Below, piece after piece: positions 1-7,373 of a DNA stretch of 64,000 bases. The position numbers were made by a program, and so were the translations under genes. The notes under the pieces were generated by a model. That model ran no database searches, had not been told where the DNA came from, and saw only the letters and a program-made list of their open reading frames with translations. Source of the stretch: Cryptoclostridium sp964637365 (lineage in GTDB: Bacteria; Bacillota; Dehalobacteriia; UBA7702); contig CAZWWH010000004.1 in NCBI GenBank assembly GCA_964637365.1, positions 1 to 64,000 on the forward strand, read 5' to 3'. Numbering within the stretch: the stretch's first letter is position 1; each line of letters starts with the position of its first letter.

Positions 1-96
1 AGCCCTTTCAGTTGCTTGAACAATTTTGCTTTTTTATTCTCTAACTTTTGGGGGGTACTTCATATTTGGTCTGTTCTTTTTTTATGCTCAGATTCT

Positions 97-1086
97 TTAT
101 TCTACTCGAATCATGCGGTTTTCAAGTCCTCGGCTATCGCCCACATCCACGATACCGATTTCGTCCAGTTCGTTAATTTCCCTCATACGAGCCAAAGAGA
201 CGGAAAGACGCTCGGCAATGGCATCGAGACTGTCGCCAGGTTGGGCGCGATAATAGCGTAGGCAATAGCTTCCTTCACATTTGGAAGCCGAAGATTTGGC
301 CTCTTCCGGCGCAGGTTCTGTCGGTTTTTTGCTTGCAGCAGGTGGCTGAATCTCCTCAGCTGCTTCCACAGGGGACTGGAGCCTTTGTGAGATCGGAGAC
401 ACCGGTTCTTCCTCCAACACCTTGATGGTCTCACGGAAAGTATTGTCAATGGCTTCGATTTCTTTGTCAAACTCATCGGCATTGTAACCGCTGATGAGTT
501 GCTCCCTTTCTTCCTTCTGTTCTTTTTTTTCTATGACTTCCTTTGTTTCCTTGATATCCATGATTTCCTCTTCCTCTCTGACGTCTGATGAAGATTCTCT
601 CGCTTCTTCCTCCGCTTCCAAATCTTCGGTCGCGGTCAGTTCCGATACAGCGACTACAGTTTCGTCTTCTGCCTGCCGCTCTTCCTGGGATTCTGCTTCT
701 ATATCCGAAGAGATATTTTCCCCATCATCTGCGATATGAACCTCCCACCAATGGATTGAGAACCGCAATTCATACGTATCATCATCCTTCACTTCACCAG
801 TGACAGACCGTACCGATGGTGATATTGTGAGGTCGTCGCCACGTTTCATGCCTTCAGTGGAAAAGGTTTCGCGAAAGAACTCTGCCCCCTCCCATAAGCA
901 TTGGAGCATTCCACTGTCATCGGGAAAGAAGCCCCGCCAAAGCAAATCCCCCTCCAGAGCGATGCCCTGCTCCGAGGGTTCCGCACTGTGCAGCAAAATG
1001 CTGCCTTCCAACTTTGCCAAGTGATCCATAGGCGGCAATGACGGCGGCAAAGCCACCCGACATACCATTTCCGAGGAAAAATCCAT
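97..1086 (-). CDS. SPOCS (DUF3794) and LysM domain protein, probable spore coat/cortex assembly protein
   Basis: This 329-residue protein has an N-terminal domain of about 120 residues that resembles SPOCS/DUF3794, then a long, very acidic Glu/Asp-rich linker (about 125-270), and a C-terminal LysM motif (about 280-325, around YRAQPGDSLDAIAERL). In spore formers this domain pair is found in proteins that assemble on the forespore surface and bind peptidoglycan; that role is inferred here. I chose the start at 1086 because an upstream in-frame ATG at 1107 is encoded by the ribosome-binding site itself (AAAGGAGG just 5' of 1086). The next genes upstream are a glycosyltransferase and a CotS homologue, which fits a spore-coat cluster. 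A sigma-E-like promoter lies at 1149-1178. Confidence 0.82.
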   Translation of the reverse strand: MDFSSEMVCRVALPPSLPPMDHLAKLEGSILLHSAEPSEQGIALEGDLLWRGFFPDDSGMLQCLWEGAEFFRETFSTEGMKRGDDLTISPSVRSVTGEVKDDDTYELRFSIHWWEVHIADDGENISSDIEAESQEERQAEDETVVAVSELTATEDLEAEEEARESSSDVREEEEIMDIKETKEVIEKKEQKEEREQLISGYNADEFDKEIEAIDNTFRETIKVLEEEPVSPISQRLQSPVEAAEEIQPPAASKKPTEPAPEEAKSSASKCEGSYCLRYYRAQPGDSLDAIAERLSVSLARMREINELDEIGIVDVGDSRGLENRMIRVE

Positions 1087-1148
1087 TTCCGTTCCTCCTT
1101 TTATCAATCATATCCAAAATAGGAAAAATTTTTCTTCTCGTTCATTTC

Positions 1149-1178
1149 ACTCTATGCTCCTTGAACCCCAAATAGAAC
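1149..1178 (-). promoter_or_regulatory. Candidate sigma-E-type promoter for the SPOCS/LysM gene
   Basis: On the minus strand GTTCTATT (1171-1178) and CATAGAGT (1149-1156) are 14 bases apart. They resemble the sporulation sigma-E boxes (GKCATATT and CATAYANT) with about 6 of 8 and 7 of 8 matches. The site overlaps the very end of the upstream glycosyltransferase gene and lies about 63 bases before the start codon. The ten bases GGAGCATAGA recur in the candidate yabP promoter. Confidence 0.45.
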
Positions 1179-1179
1179 A

Positions 1180-2277
1180 TCATCGACAAAGGCTCTCATA
1201 TAGCGCCAATGTTTGTCTTGCCATGCGTTCTTCTGTAAAATTTCGGGAACGAGCCAGGGCTGCCCGACCTAAACGGGTACGGAGCGCTTCATCCTTCAAT
1301 AGGGCGTCTAATGCTTCGGTCAATTCCGTTTCATCATAAGGATCAATGAATAAGGCTCCAGCTCCCATGATTTCGGGAATGGAAGAAACCCGGGACGTAA
1401 TCATAGCTTTCCCACAGGCGGCAGCCTCTAAAGGCGGCAGTCCAAAGCCTTCATAAAGGGAAGGATATACAAAAACGTCGGCGCCATTGTAAAAATATGG
1501 CAAATCATTGCGGGGCACATAGCCCACAAAACGAATTCGTTCCTCTAGGCGCAGCTCAGCTCCCAATTGTTTCAGAGAATCACTGTTTTTCCCCTCTTTT
1601 CCCGGAATCACCAAAAGCTCGTCAGGATATGCTTTTGCCAATGCCGCGAAAGCTCGAATCAGCAGCGATACATTCTTCCGCAAGCCAAAGCCACCCACAT
1701 AAAGGAGGAAGGGCTGCTCAATACCGTAGCGCTCTTTTAAAAAGAAGGCCGCTTCTTTTGCGGGTAAGGGCTGAAACATCTCGTCAGCGAATTCGGGAAT
1801 CACCGAGATTTTTTCAGGATTTAGAGGGAAACGCTCCAGCAAATCCTTTTTCGTACAGTGGGAAACAGCGATAATGCCCTGTGCCTGTTCAAGCACACTG
1901 CCGATGAATTGGGCAAACATCTCCCGATAGGGAGAACCGGAAACCTCTGGCATGACTAAGGGAATGACATCGTGAATGGTCACCACTGCTGGCATCGACA
2001 ATCCCCCAGGCAATCCAAAACCATTATGGGGATTGTGAAATAGTGTACATTCCAAAGGAACTTCCGGCGGTGGGTTCGCTACCAACTCCCAAAAATCACG
2101 GCGTTCACAACCTCTTTCGCGACAATTTCGAGGCAAAGGATCTCGCCATCCTTCCGAGGTAAACACCGCTGTATCTTTTTCATAGCGAGTCAAAATATTC
2201 AGTAAGGCACCAGTGTAGGTTCCCATCCCAGTGCCGCGGTACCAATCGATGCTGCGGCCATCCAAGGCAATTCTCAC
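1180..2277 (-). CDS. GT4-type glycosyltransferase (family 1)
   Basis: A 365-residue GT-B fold glycosyltransferase. The N-terminal half starts with the donor/acceptor loop MRIALDGRSI and the C-terminal half has the GT4 signature: LLYVGGFGLRKNVSLLI for the nucleotide-sugar loop and SLYEGFGLPPLEAAACG with the conserved E-x7-E. It transfers a sugar from a nucleotide-activated donor; the acceptor cannot be read from sequence. The start is GTG at 2277 with AAAGGAG upstream. It lies between cotS-like and SPOCS/LysM genes, only 12 bases after the former, so a role in glycosylating a spore surface component is a reasonable inference. Confidence 0.88.
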   Translation of the reverse strand: MRIALDGRSIDWYRGTGMGTYTGALLNILTRYEKDTAVFTSEGWRDPLPRNCRERGCERRDFWELVANPPPEVPLECTLFHNPHNGFGLPGGLSMPAVVTIHDVIPLVMPEVSGSPYREMFAQFIGSVLEQAQGIIAVSHCTKKDLLERFPLNPEKISVIPEFADEMFQPLPAKEAAFFLKERYGIEQPFLLYVGGFGLRKNVSLLIRAFAALAKAYPDELLVIPGKEGKNSDSLKQLGAELRLEERIRFVGYVPRNDLPYFYNGADVFVYPSLYEGFGLPPLEAAACGKAMITSRVSSIPEIMGAGALFIDPYDETELTEALDALLKDEALRTRLGRAALARSRNFTEERMARQTLALYESLCR

Positions 2278-2289
2278 AAAATCACTCCT

Positions 2290-3273
2290 TTACAATTCTC
2301 GGGCTAAGGCCTCCAAGGCCCGTTTGCGGTGGCCGCGCCGCAGAACCCAATGGTCTAATTTCCGTTCCAAACGGGGGTCCTCGCTGTGCTCCTCATAGCG
2401 GGCAAAGGCTACTTGCCAAAAATCCTGGGGAAAACGCAGCATCTCCAAAATAATCTTGGGTTCTTCCTTACTCAAGGGCGATGTTTTGTCATATTCCTCC
2501 AAGGCTTTCAAGGCACCATGGATCTCCCAATGGTTTTCCTTCAAAATTTTCAATAATAGCTGGGCAATATCATGACAGCGGATATCCGCCAAGGCATAGT
2601 CAAAATCAATCAAAAAAAGGGAATCGCCTTGGATAAAATTGTGATAGGCCATATCATGATGACAGAAACCGCCTTGTTTTTCTTCTGCTCTCCACTGCGT
2701 TTGATATTTTTGTCCCCAAAAGAATTCAGCAGAGGCTTCGGCGTCCTCTAAAAAATAGGGCAAATGGCGGCGGTAAATCAAAGAAAAACGGCGGTGATTG
2801 GGGTCCTCTCTTTCGCCAAAGTCCTTCATTTCCCGACACTTGCCCTCTAAAATCTCAGGCCAAAGCCCCCATTTCATGCGCCCCTCATAGGGAGACTGCG
2901 GTTGATAGCCCGCCGCTGCTTGGTGAAATTCTCCGAGGAAGGCCCCGACTGCGGCGGTATCCTCCTCTCGGGAAAAAGAAGGCGGCGCGCCCTCGATTTC
3001 CTTACTCAAAAAATAGTGGCGCTGTTCCAAAGTGACAAAGGACGCGCCATCAATGGTGGGAAACACCATATTGTAATGGCAAAATCCCATTTCTGCCAGA
3101 TGATTCATGGCGTCAATGATAAAGGCAGTCTCCGCCAAGGGGAAATCTAAGGCTTTACAGATATAGCAGCCTTCCTGCGAAATAATTTTCCAAACACGAC
3201 GATTTTTCAGTGTCACGATGGCACCGGCGTGAATAGGATAGAATTGAAACAGTTCCCGGGGCAAGTCAGCCAC
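2290..3273 (-). CDS. CotS-family spore coat protein (kinase-like fold)
   Basis: A 327-residue protein of the CotS/YutH family, which has an aminoglycoside-phosphotransferase/choline-kinase fold. Visible kinase motifs are the catalytic-loop HHDMAYHNFI (about residues 218-227) and the metal-binding IDFDYA about 12 residues later, so the catalytic Asp, Asn and DFD are retained. In Bacillus CotS is a coat component; clostridial homologues often sit with glycosyltransferases as here. The substrate is unknown. The start is GTG at 3273 behind AAGAGGTG. The gene is the first of a likely operon with the glycosyltransferase and SPOCS/LysM genes. Confidence 0.85.
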   Translation of the reverse strand: MADLPRELFQFYPIHAGAIVTLKNRRVWKIISQEGCYICKALDFPLAETAFIIDAMNHLAEMGFCHYNMVFPTIDGASFVTLEQRHYFLSKEIEGAPPSFSREEDTAAVGAFLGEFHQAAAGYQPQSPYEGRMKWGLWPEILEGKCREMKDFGEREDPNHRRFSLIYRRHLPYFLEDAEASAEFFWGQKYQTQWRAEEKQGGFCHHDMAYHNFIQGDSLFLIDFDYALADIRCHDIAQLLLKILKENHWEIHGALKALEEYDKTSPLSKEEPKIILEMLRFPQDFWQVAFARYEEHSEDPRLERKLDHWVLRRGHRKRALEALAREL

Positions 3274-3360
3274 AGCGGCACCTCTTTTGCATTTCTTTTT
3301 ACTGTTTTATGAAAAAACTTAGAGGCTTAGACCCCCGCAAAAAATATTTCCCGTGATATC

Positions 3361-3383
3361 ATTTGCTTTTTTGACATAAAATC
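3361..3383 (+). repeat. Upstream box, copy 1 (shared with 3724-3746)
   Basis: A 23-base segment beginning ATTTGCTTTTTTGAC and ending ATAAAATC lies 24 bases before the ATG of the 72-residue gene. It matches 21 of 23 bases with a segment upstream of the next gene. It includes a TTGCTT that could serve as a -35 box, but a good -10 is not visible in this copy. Confidence 0.5.
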
Positions 3384-3407
3384 TAAAAACAAATAAGGAG
3401 GTCCACC

Positions 3408-3626
3408 ATGCAAGATTACGAAAACACTTTTTCTTATTCCCCGACAGAAGCCGCCCATATTTTGAGGGATACGGCAGAGGCCTATTACTTTATTCTTTGC
3501 AGCGCGGAAAAATTCAACACCATCACCGCCGCCCACAAGCATCATTTATCCAAAGCCATTGACCGTGCCAATGATATTGGCAAGGTTGTCGATGACCTGA
3601 CCAAAATTCTTAAAGACGAAATTTAA
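3408..3626 (+). CDS. Small hypothetical protein, 72 residues
   Basis: I do not recognise this protein. It has a strong ribosome-binding site (AAGGAGG, 7 bases before ATG), is predicted largely alpha-helical and soluble (no signal peptide or membrane segment), and has a single Cys. It is transcribed alone: divergent from the spore-coat operon and closed by an excellent intrinsic terminator 12 bases after the stop. The terminator and start signal make it a credible gene. Position next to coat genes hints at, but does not show, a sporulation link. Confidence 0.75.
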   Translation: MQDYENTFSYSPTEAAHILRDTAEAYYFILCSAEKFNTITAAHKHHLSKAIDRANDIGKVVDDLTKILKDEI

Positions 3627-3637
3627 TGCCAATACGT

Positions 3638-3680
3638 AAGAAGTCCCGCATAGCCAATGTCTATGCGGGACTTCTTTTTA
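3638..3680 (+). terminator. Intrinsic terminator
   Basis: A perfect 16-base inverted repeat (3638-3653 with 3661-3676; loop of 7) is followed by a T run. It closes the 72-residue gene. Confidence 0.92.
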
Positions 3681-3723
3681 AGTATAATAACAATATTCAT
3701 AACAAACAGACGCCGCAGAAAGG

Positions 3724-3754
3724 ATTTGCTTTCTTGAAATAAAATCAGTATAAT
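3724..3754 (+). promoter_or_regulatory. Promoter of the YoaP-like gene, containing the shared upstream box (copy 2)
   Basis: TTGCTT (3726-3731) and TATAAT (3749-3754) are 17 bases apart, a good sigma-A promoter. Bases 3724-3746 match the box at 3361-3383 in 21 of 23 positions, so the two neighbouring genes may share a regulator or a duplicated promoter. Confidence 0.65.
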
Positions 3755-3785
3755 ATCATTAACCACTTCACCGAAGGGAGAAAAC

Positions 3786-4529
3786 ATGGAAACAGTCACA
3801 TTGGATTTTAAAAATTATAAAACAACGCATCTTTGCGGCTGTGATGAAATATCTGAAAAGAAAAAGCAAAATTGGCTAAAAAATCATATGCAGGACGGCG
3901 TTATTTACCGCCGCACCACCGAGGGAGAAAACTTCATGGAGTATATGCCCACTGAGGATGCCTGGTGTCCAGTGGAAGCCCCCCAAACAATGTTTATTCA
4001 CGCATTTCAGACCAAAGACAATCCCAAGGCTGCCAAGGTCTTGTTGCGGGAATGTATCGCTGACTGCCGCATTAAGGGTCGGCAGGGATTGGCTGCCATG
4101 GTCTGTGATGAAAAGCGCCCCTACCTTCCTCAAGCCTCTCTTTTGGAGTCCCTCAATTTCCATAAATGCGATACCTTTGAACATTACCATCTCTATTTTC
4201 TGCCCTTGGAGGAGGAAACCGTAATACCAAAATTTTCAGTCAAAGAAAAAAACCGTCCCAAGGATCAAGGACTGGTAATCTACTACTCCCAACAATGTCC
4301 GGAAACACTCTCCCGCCTGGAAAAAATATTTCAATGGGCAAGAGTTTGCAGCCATCCCCACAAAATTGTGGCAGTGGACATCCCTCGGGAAAAAGAGGAT
4401 ATGGATCGGGAAGATATCATCCGTCCTCAGGAAATGCCGTGGCCATATACGATATATGCCGTTTTCTGGAACAGTCAGTTCCTCACTGACGACATCACTA
4501 AGGATTTGACTACATTATTACCAAAATAA
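3786..4529 (+). CDS. YoaP-like GNAT acetyltransferase family protein
   Basis: A 247-residue protein with a central GNAT-like region: acetyl-CoA loop area around AKVLLRECIADCRIKGRQGLAA replaced in order by a strand and helix, and a neighbouring PYLPQASLLESLNF segment. After it comes a C-terminal YoaP-type domain (about 160-240, GLVIYYSQQCPETLSRLEKI) of the thioredoxin-like kind seen in this family. The acetylated substrate is unknown. The start has GAAGGGAG 6 bases before ATG. It is a single-gene unit between its own promoter and a bidirectional terminator. Assignment is by motif memory and should be treated as probable. Confidence 0.6.
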   Translation: METVTLDFKNYKTTHLCGCDEISEKKKQNWLKNHMQDGVIYRRTTEGENFMEYMPTEDAWCPVEAPQTMFIHAFQTKDNPKAAKVLLRECIADCRIKGRQGLAAMVCDEKRPYLPQASLLESLNFHKCDTFEHYHLYFLPLEEETVIPKFSVKEKNRPKDQGLVIYYSQQCPETLSRLEKIFQWARVCSHPHKIVAVDIPREKEDMDREDIIRPQEMPWPYTIYAVFWNSQFLTDDITKDLTTLLPK

Positions 4530-4543
4530 GGCCTTTGGAGCAT

Positions 4544-4577
4544 AAAAAAGCGATTCGGATCGTCCGAATCGCTTTTT
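4544..4577. terminator. Bidirectional intrinsic terminator
   Basis: AAAAGCGATTCGGA pairs with TCCGAATCGCTTTT around a minimal loop, with A and T runs on either side. It serves the YoaP-like gene on the plus strand and ppx/gppA on the minus strand. Confidence 0.9.
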
Positions 4578-4580
4578 CAA

Positions 4581-5435
4581 TTAATCATCCATTAAAATAC
4601 CGTCAAGAATGCCCCAATCGCTCACTGTCACAAAAGGTATTTCCATGAGTTCAAAGAGGATGTCCAAAATTTCCAAGCCAAAAAGGATAATATCGGCACG
4701 AGCCTCAGGTAATCCTACCACTTCCTTCCGTTCTTCCAAGGGAATGGCTGCCAAACGGTCAGAAAGTTTCTTCAAATTCTCACGATTGATGGTTTTTCCA
4801 TGAATGGCGCTGCGCTGATAGTTGCCCACATGGTTCAAAATCGCCGCCGCAGTCGTAGCAGTCCCGCCGACTGCGATAAAATGCTGAGGGCCATCAAAAT
4901 GACAGCGGCTCAATTTGGCTTTCATGACACGTTTCACTTCCGCGCGACGGTAGGCCATAACCTTCCAGCGCACCGCCCCGAAGGGCATACTAATACCCTT
5001 TAATTGACCGTTTTCATAAGCGGCCACTTCGGTACTGCCGCCGCCAATATCAATCAAAAGAGCGCTTTCCGCCGGGAAATCAAAGCCCCCAACGGCGCCG
5101 TTAAAGGAATACCAAGCTTCCTCCTCGCCGCTTAAAATTCGCAGCGGACGACTAATGCGGTTTTCCACAATTTGAGCAAATTCCTCCCGATTGGAAGCGT
5201 CCCGCACTGCGCTGGTAGCAAAGACGCGCACATCTTTGATATTTTTTCCCACCAGCTCCTGATTCCACAAGTCCAACACCTCTAAGGTGCGGCCGATGGC
5301 TGCCGAGGTAATGGCTCCCTCTCGAAAGCCCTCACCAAGACGGGTTTCTGCCACTTTTTGGCGGACTAATTGATGGTCATCCCCCACTTGGAGGAGACGC
5401 AGACTATTGCTGCCGATATCAATCGCGGCTTTCAT
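4581..5435 (-). CDS. Ppx/GppA-family phosphatase
   Basis: A 284-residue member of the exopolyphosphatase/guanosine pentaphosphatase family, in the ASKHA ATPase fold. The N-terminal phosphate loop is AIDIGSNSLRLL, and the second is LLIDIGGGSTEV (about residues 123-134), followed by AVGGTATTAA. It likely hydrolyses polyphosphate or pppGpp, but the short form (one Ppx/GppA domain only) leaves the substrate open. I chose ATG 5435 because AAGGAAGG sits 8 bases upstream; a GTG nine bases further upstream lacks a site. It follows the S1-domain gene by 18 bases and is the last gene of the yabP-divIC operon. Confidence 0.88.
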   Translation of the reverse strand: MKAAIDIGSNSLRLLQVGDDHQLVRQKVAETRLGEGFREGAITSAAIGRTLEVLDLWNQELVGKNIKDVRVFATSAVRDASNREEFAQIVENRISRPLRILSGEEEAWYSFNGAVGGFDFPAESALLIDIGGGSTEVAAYENGQLKGISMPFGAVRWKVMAYRRAEVKRVMKAKLSRCHFDGPQHFIAVGGTATTAAAILNHVGNYQRSAIHGKTINRENLKKLSDRLAAIPLEERKEVVGLPEARADIILFGLEILDILFELMEIPFVTVSDWGILDGILMDD

Positions 5436-5453
5436 TCCTGTCACCTTCCTGTA

Positions 5454-5825
5454 TCAGCGATTTCCTTTCTTGCCTTCCCTATGGCGTTTCAACGCCACTT
5501 GGCGTTCATTGCTGTCTTGCATGAACTTTTTCATCATATCTTCAAAGGACATGTTAGATACGGTGGGTTGTGGTTTGGGCTTAGGCGCCAACGCTTTTTT
5601 GATGGAAAGACTAATTTTGCCATTACCATCCATTTTCAAAACCTTCACCTTCACGGAGTCCTGTTCCTGTAGAAAATCTCTCACTTCCTTCACGTAATCG
5701 TGAGAAACCTCAGAGATGTGAACCAGCCCAACCAGATTTCCGGGCAACTCCACAAAAGCCCCAAACTTTGTGATACCGGTTACAGTACCTTCCACAATAT
5801 CCCCCACTGTAATTTCCAAATCCAT
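5454..5825 (-). CDS. S1 RNA-binding domain protein (YabR-like)
   Basis: A 123-residue protein with one S1 OB-fold domain at residues 4-75 (VGDIVEGTVTGITKFGAFVE, then LVGLVHISEVS and VKVKVLKMD) and a basic C-terminal tail. Proteins of this kind sit downstream of divIC in many spore-forming Bacillota (yabR) and are thought to bind RNA or the ribosome; the exact role is not established. The ATG has GGGAGG 3-4 bases upstream. There is a 70-base gap after divIC. Confidence 0.9.
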   Translation of the reverse strand: MDLEITVGDIVEGTVTGITKFGAFVELPGNLVGLVHISEVSHDYVKEVRDFLQEQDSVKVKVLKMDGNGKISLSIKKALAPKPKPQPTVSNMSFEDMMKKFMQDSNERQVALKRHREGKKGNR

Positions 5826-5895
5826 GTCCTCCCAAAATTCATTTGAATCAAAAATTGACTTAACTATATTATTATACAGAGATTCATACAGGCTG

Positions 5896-6234
5896 TCAAT
5901 GCAAGATTTCCTCAGTACGGCCCGCAGTTTCTTTAAGATCCTCGCTATAGCGGGCAGGCATCATTCGCACCTCATCGGGATAAATCATTTCCAAATTTTC
6001 CCGAGCGTAGGTTTCAATAAACTGCGGTGTCTCGTAGGATTTCAGGACCTCCTCATGGGTCTCATACTCCTCCGTCAAACGGGACTTGTCCCGCTCAAGG
6101 ACGGCGATTTCCTTATTGAGAGTATGAATCGCCATAAACTGCCGCCCAAAGGCGGTAAAAACCAAAATTGCCAATGCAGCCAAGAGCAGCTTGCCCACGG
6201 GCCGTTCCAAAAATTCCAACCATTGATGACTCAT
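5896..6234 (-). CDS. divIC: Septum formation initiator DivIC/FtsB family
   Basis: A 112-residue bitopic membrane protein with a short cytoplasmic head, one membrane helix (about 15-31) and an extracytoplasmic coiled coil (about 37-70), then the family's closing region with ARENLEMIYPDEV. This architecture is typical of DivIC, which joins FtsL and DivIB at the division septum. Its start overlaps the yabQ stop by four bases (ATGA type), so the two are translationally coupled. The order yabP-yabQ-divIC-S1 is the usual one in spore-forming Bacillota. Confidence 0.92.
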   Translation of the reverse strand: MSHQWLEFLERPVGKLLLAALAILVFTAFGRQFMAIHTLNKEIAVLERDKSRLTEEYETHEEVLKSYETPQFIETYARENLEMIYPDEVRMMPARYSEDLKETAGRTEEILH

Positions 6235-6785
6235 TCCCAGGGAGTTCCCCCTTCCATTCCACGCTGTTTCCGTTTTGCCGCCTTCAATGCGCGCTTCTCC
6301 TCTTTTAGCGCGCGCTTCTTCTCTCGCTCCTCCATCCGTTTTTCCTTCCGTTGGTGGTGCGACTTAATCATATGGTCATAGGGCTTTCCCAACAGGGTCC
6401 AGAAGCCCTCCCCGATTTTCAGCGCCCAAAACAGCGGAGATAAAAAGAATCTCAAAATTGTCCCAAGGAGATGAAACAGCATGGCAAAGCAACGCCCCAA
6501 CCAGTGCAGGGGCTTCCGAAAAATTCTGGCCATATGATGTTCCAGGCAATGGCGATACAATAGAAAACCCGCCGCCATCACAGGAAAACCATAGAGACCG
6601 GTTTGACCGTGGTTACAATAAAAAAGAAAAACCGCCGTAGCGATAAAAAAACACAAAGCTCCAAAGGCGCCCCAGACCACCATCAGCAGTGGATTTCGCA
6701 AGGGAACACTGCGCCAGCAATGTACGCCAAGCCCTAAAAGGACGCCCCAAAGAAAAATCATGGACAATACAAAAAAACCGTTCAT
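6231..6785 (-). CDS. yabQ: Spore cortex biosynthesis protein YabQ
   Basis: A 184-residue protein with several hydrophobic segments in the first 115 residues (about 3-19, 32-55, 65-78, 95-115) and a very basic, Lys/Arg/Glu-rich cytoplasmic tail (about 135-184). In Bacillus YabQ is a membrane protein of the mother cell needed for cortex formation. Position directly between yabP and divIC supports the call more than sequence identity, which is low in this family. Confidence 0.85.
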   Translation of the reverse strand: MNGFFVLSMIFLWGVLLGLGVHCWRSVPLRNPLLMVVWGAFGALCFFIATAVFLFYCNHGQTGLYGFPVMAAGFLLYRHCLEHHMARIFRKPLHWLGRCFAMLFHLLGTILRFFLSPLFWALKIGEGFWTLLGKPYDHMIKSHHQRKEKRMEEREKKRALKEEKRALKAAKRKQRGMEGGTPWE

Positions 6786-6805
6786 GTCTGTTCCCTTTCA
6801 GCCCG

Positions 6806-7096
6806 TCATTTGGTCAATCGCTCCCACAAAGAACCGTTGCGATTCTTGGTTTTTCCCCGGGTGTTGCGCATTGCCGGAGGCGGATATGCCAGGGAATCTA
6901 CACGACCTCCCACTTCGGCATTGCCACTATCCAAATCAAGGCGACAAATGTGCAGTCCTTCTCCGGTAATCACCAATTGGCCCATGACAGTTTTTAAAAG
7001 AATTTTTTCTTCCTCACTGCTATCGACAGCAACAACGCCCGTAAGGCGCAGAAGACTGCGATCCGCCATGGTCATATCGTGACGGTGTTCATCCAC
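6806..7096 (-). CDS. yabP: Sporulation protein YabP
   Basis: A 96-residue YabP/YqfC-family protein. The core runs from RSLLRLTGVVAVDSSEEEKI through ILLKTVMGQLVITGEGLHI to LDLDSGNAEVGGRVDSLAY, the conserved order of the family. YabP is made in the mother cell and is required for cortex or spore-envelope maturation in Bacillus. The start is GTG at 7096 behind AAGGAGGG. It heads the operon yabP-yabQ-divIC-S1-ppx/gppA, and a sigma-E-like promoter precedes it. Confidence 0.9.
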   Translation of the reverse strand: MDEHRHDMTMADRSLLRLTGVVAVDSSEEEKILLKTVMGQLVITGEGLHICRLDLDSGNAEVGGRVDSLAYPPPAMRNTRGKTKNRNGSLWERLTK

Positions 7097-7128
7097 GGTA
7101 GTTCCCTCCTTGAAGGTAATCTCGCATT

Positions 7129-7157
7129 ATTCTATGCTCCAAAAACCGGAATATTCC
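7129..7157 (-). promoter_or_regulatory. Candidate sigma-E promoter for yabP-yabQ
   Basis: On the minus strand GGAATATT (7150-7157) and CATAGAAT (7129-7136) are 13 bases apart, matching 7 of 8 positions each of the sigma-E consensus. It lies 33 bases before the yabP start. In Bacillus subtilis yabP and yabQ are sigma-E dependent, so the prediction fits established regulation. Confidence 0.65.
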
Positions 7158-7245
7158 TTTATTATATAGGGAGGTATAGGAAGGATTCTAAAACATCGAC
7201 AATTTCCGAACCATAATAATTACTTTGAGCTTTTCATCTGCTTTA

Positions 7246-7271
7246 AAAATTATGATAATTTTGAGAAAATA
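7246..7271 (+). promoter_or_regulatory. Palindrome and CodY-like box upstream of the liv operon
   Basis: Bases 7246-7262 form a perfect palindrome, AAAATTAT-G-ATAATTTT. Overlapping it, 7257-7271 (AATTTTGAGAAAATA) matches 13 of 15 positions of the CodY consensus AATTTTCWGAAAATT. CodY senses branched-chain amino acids in Bacillota, so a site ahead of a branched-chain amino acid transporter makes biological sense. Whether this genome encodes CodY is not visible here. Confidence 0.5.
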
Positions 7272-7293
7272 TAGACAAATCGTGAAATCCCTG

Positions 7294-7342
7294 TTGACAA
7301 ATATCAAAGTTTATGAAAAAATAAAATATTATATTCTATAAT
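7294..7342 (+). promoter_or_regulatory. Probable promoter region of the liv operon
   Basis: TTGACA lies at 7294-7299 and TATAAT at 7337-7342; they are too far apart to pair. The best pair for the TATAAT is ATGAAA (7313-7318, spacer 18). The stretch is very A+T-rich and ends 31 bases before the livJ start codon. Confidence 0.4.
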
Positions 7343-7373
7343 TTTTAGGATTATCAATGAAGGAGGAAAAACC

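Noticed and set aside
1..96. Possible gene at the left edge
   Set aside because: Overlapping short frames on the plus strand run into the SPOCS/LysM gene from the opposite direction and lack start signals.
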